This document shows, piece after piece, positions 62,524 through 64,000 of a stretch of DNA of 64,000 nt. Made by a program: the position numbers and the translations under genes. Below the pieces are notes generated by a model. The model saw only the letters and a program-made list of their open reading frames with translations, did not search any database and was not told where the DNA came from. Positions within the stretch are counted from its first letter, which is position 1. Every line of letters starts with the position of its first letter. This DNA comes from Actinoalloteichus fjordicus (GTDB lineage: Bacteria; Actinomycetota; Actinomycetes; Mycobacteriales; Pseudonocardiaceae): positions 2,232,001 through 2,296,000 of the forward strand of contig NZ_CP016076.1 of NCBI RefSeq assembly GCF_001941625.1. Reading direction: 5' to 3'.

Positions 62524-63378
62524 TCAACCGCAGTGTTCGAACGGGCTGGTATAGGACTGTCCGCCCGCCGAACCGCCCCACTTCACGCAGGTGGCTCCCG
62601 CCGCCCGGCGCACCGGACCCGCGTAATAGGAGAAGGACCCGGAGTCGGTGACCCGAGTCTGTCCCTGCACCTCGAGAAACGCCGTGGTCGCGGTCGGGGT
62701 GCCCAGCGAGGCGGACTTGAGGGTCACGACGCAGTTGTTTCGGTTGGCGGAGTTGTACGTCAGGTACACGGTGCCCGCATTGCCGAGCGCCCGCTGATTG
62801 ATGACCTGGTAACCGCTGCCGCAGACCTGGCCGGGGGAATAGGGATTGCCGTTGTCGGAGCAGCGGTTGTTGCTGGTGAAGCTCGTGTTGCCGTAGTAAG
62901 GGACTGCGACTCCGTCCAGCGTGGCTCGCACCGGCGAACCCCCAGAACGCTGCTCGTAGTGCAGATGCGGTCCGGTGGAACCGCCGGTCGATCCGACATT
63001 GCCGATCCGCTGCCCCAGCCGCACCTGCGTGCCGACCGTGACGGCCTGGCTCGACAGATGCGCGTAGCGGGTCGTGAAGCCGGAGCCGTGGTCGATCTCG
63101 ATCCATCGGCCGTAGCTGGTGCTTCCGGTGTTCTCGACGCGGGCGACCCGACCCGCGGCAGAGGCGACGACCGGAAGATTGTTGATGTTCGAGCGCTGGA
63201 AGTCGACGCCCTGCGCGGGGCTGTGATTCGATCGCGTGTTGGCGTTGACCGTCTCATTGCATTCGAACGGCACCTGGTAGTTCGGCGCGGCCAGCGCCGT
63301 TCCCTGGCCGGCCACCAGGCCGAGCAGGGAGATGGCGAAGGCCGTCGTCACTGCGCCTAATCGTCTCGTGAACGTCAT
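62524..63378 (-). CDS. Secreted M23 family metallopeptidase
   Basis: A 284-residue secreted peptidase. The signal peptide is MTFTRRLGAVTTAFAISLLG plus LVAGQGTALAA. The LytM/M23 zinc site is seen as NHSPAQGVDF (His and Asp ligands) and HLHYEQRSGG (His ligand), with GNVGSTGGSTGPHLHYE typical of the fold. A C-terminal domain of about 110 residues (YLTYNSANRNNCVVTLKSASL, ending SPFEHCG) with paired Cys follows, probably a binding module. ATG 63378 has GGAGG upstream; a longer in-frame start at 63633 is rejected. It is likely to act on peptidoglycan cross-bridges or proteins outside the cell. Confidence 0.93.
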   Translation of the reverse strand: MTFTRRLGAVTTAFAISLLGLVAGQGTALAAPNYQVPFECNETVNANTRSNHSPAQGVDFQRSNINNLPVVASAAGRVARVENTGSTSYGRWIEIDHGSGFTTRYAHLSSQAVTVGTQVRLGQRIGNVGSTGGSTGPHLHYEQRSGGSPVRATLDGVAVPYYGNTSFTSNNRCSDNGNPYSPGQVCGSGYQVINQRALGNAGTVYLTYNSANRNNCVVTLKSASLGTPTATTAFLEVQGQTRVTDSGSFSYYAGPVRRAAGATCVKWGGSAGGQSYTSPFEHCG

Positions 63379-63479
63379 ACGCTGTCCTCCATGCACTGGA
63401 GCGGCGGCCGATCGGCCCGCCGCCGGTAGCACGAACCAGCTGATCTGACCACACGATCCGATCAAGGGGAATGCGTCCG

Positions 63480-63504
63480 GGGAATCTTTCGGTGAAAGAT
63501 TCCC
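63480..63504. promoter_or_regulatory. Perfect inverted repeat upstream of the M23 peptidase gene
   Basis: GGGAATCTTTC-GGT-GAAAGATTCCC, 11-bp arms without mismatch, about 100 bases upstream of the peptidase start. AT-rich arms in a GC-rich genome suggest an operator; an RNA hairpin in the 5' leader is the alternative. A second GC-rich inverted repeat (GCGGCGG/CCGCCGC, about 63400-63424) lies closer to the ribosome site. Confidence 0.6.
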
Positions 63505-63698
63505 GTCGTCCTCGTTATTGTTCGGCGCGTCTTGTCGAGTCGATGATCCGCCCGGTAATCTGCCCGACCGGGTATGCGAACGTGTCGATCTCGATACCCG
63601 ATGACGGCGCGGACGAGTCATCGACGTCTGCACTGCGGAATACCCCGCAGACCGTGCGACATCGTTTTCAGCCGGTCTCCGTCTGGGCGTCGAAGGAC

Positions 63699-64000
63699 TC
63701 AGGCCGGTGTCAGCTCCGGTGTGCTCGCGGGCGGAATCCGGTGTCGGGTCGCCTGTTCGTAGGCGTGCCCGATGCCCAGCAGCGTCGGCTCGTCGAAGGC
63801 CCGCCCCAGCAACTCCACGCCCACCGGCAGTCCGTCGGCGGTCAGACCCGCCGGGACGGTCAACGCGGGCAGTCCGCTGTACGCGGCCAGCCGACAGTTC
63901 GCGTAGGACTGGCTGGTGCCCACCGGGGTCGCGGGGGCGGTGATCGTCGGATAGAGGATCACGTCCAGGTCGTGCGCCGTCATCAACGCGGTGATCCGTG
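63699..64000 (-). CDS. Amidase signature family protein, C-terminal end (partial)
   Basis: The last roughly 100 residues of an amidase that continues past the right edge; the frame is open to base 64000. The segment LDVILYPTITAPATPVGTSQ, CRLAAYSGLPALTVPAGLTADGLPVGVELLGRAFDEPTLLGIGHAYEQAT is the conserved C-terminal part of amidase-signature enzymes. The catalytic Ser-cisSer-Lys triad lies outside the window, so activity and substrate cannot be judged. Confidence 0.9.
   Translation of the reverse strand, partial: RITALMTAHDLDVILYPTITAPATPVGTSQSYANCRLAAYSGLPALTVPAGLTADGLPVGVELLGRAFDEPTLLGIGHAYEQATRHRIPPASTPELTPA

Noticed and set aside
63379-63700. A ydaO (c-di-AMP) riboswitch before the M23 peptidase gene
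   Set aside because: I looked for the conserved ydaO core in the leader and found none; only inverted repeats are present.
1-64000. tRNA or rRNA genes and integrase-flanked att sites, especially at the defence island borders
   Set aside because: No cloverleaf-like sequence, CCA-proximal T-arm motif or integrase gene could be recognised by reading; a tRNA scan would settle it.

Overview
The window is very GC-rich actinobacterial DNA: many GTG starts, ATGA/GTGA stop-start overlaps, several apparently leaderless promoters and an actinobacterial-type LexA box. A trpC-trpB-trpA-lgt order, a cmk-plsC-der operon, carotenoid crtE-crtI-crtB genes and an AviRa-type rRNA methylase all fit a soil or marine actinomycete. 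The Pseudonocardiaceae (something near Actinoalloteichus) is my guess, not a demonstrated assignment.

Layout. 0-4.1 kb: the end of trpC, then trpB, trpA, a Uma2-type nuclease gene and lgt. 4.4-5.05 kb: CRISPR array 1 with its leader. 5.3-8.2 kb: cmk, an acyltransferase and der, translationally coupled. 8.4-9.5 kb: a polymorphic toxin/immunity-like pair whose toxin gene appears frameshifted. 9.6-13.2 kb: a secreted phosphodiester-glycosidase/metallophosphoesterase fusion. 13.6-16.9 kb: a DapA-family lyase, an MFS transporter and a GntR regulator around a perfect operator palindrome, probably sugar-acid or sialic acid use. 17-20.2 kb: an SOS-type promoter with a leaderless small ORF, lspA, a LysE exporter divergent from an Lrp regulator, and a GNAT acyltransferase. 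20.2-21.9 kb: a 12 x 12-bp minisatellite, aviRa and an IS5-type transposase remnant. 22.1-25.8 kb: phytoene synthesis and desaturation. 26.3-29.0 kb: a DUF1023 hydrolase and a membrane acyltransferase. 29.1-32.3 kb: L-fuconate catabolism with its GntR regulator and operator. 32.5-33.0 kb: CRISPR array 2, facing array 1 and with a recognisably similar leader; no cas genes lie in the window. 33-38 kb: small membrane proteins, a Vat-like acetyltransferase, TauE, LysR and a ferric-reductase-like membrane protein.

38.6-52.7 kb is a defence island and the most interesting part of the window: a TIGR04141/DUF6119 gene, divergent from an operon of an HTH-bearing methylase homologue with lost catalytic motifs, hsdM, hsdS (second specificity half visibly AT-richer than its surroundings), hsdR, a Ser/Thr kinase with a TPR-like tail, and an AIPR protein that appears to carry an N-terminal PD-(D/E)XK nuclease and a C-terminal RAMA-like module. 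I infer a composite system in which a type I restriction-modification core is coupled to a signalling kinase and an abortive-infection effector that may read DNA methylation.

53-64 kb: an ECF42 sigma factor with its YCII/DGPF partner, pyroglutamyl peptidase, a lincosamide-nucleotidyltransferase-like enzyme, a GH8 glucanase, a frameshifted HxlR regulator, a PAP2 phosphatase, a small cysteine-containing hypothetical protein, a secreted M23 peptidase, and the end of an amidase that runs off the right edge.
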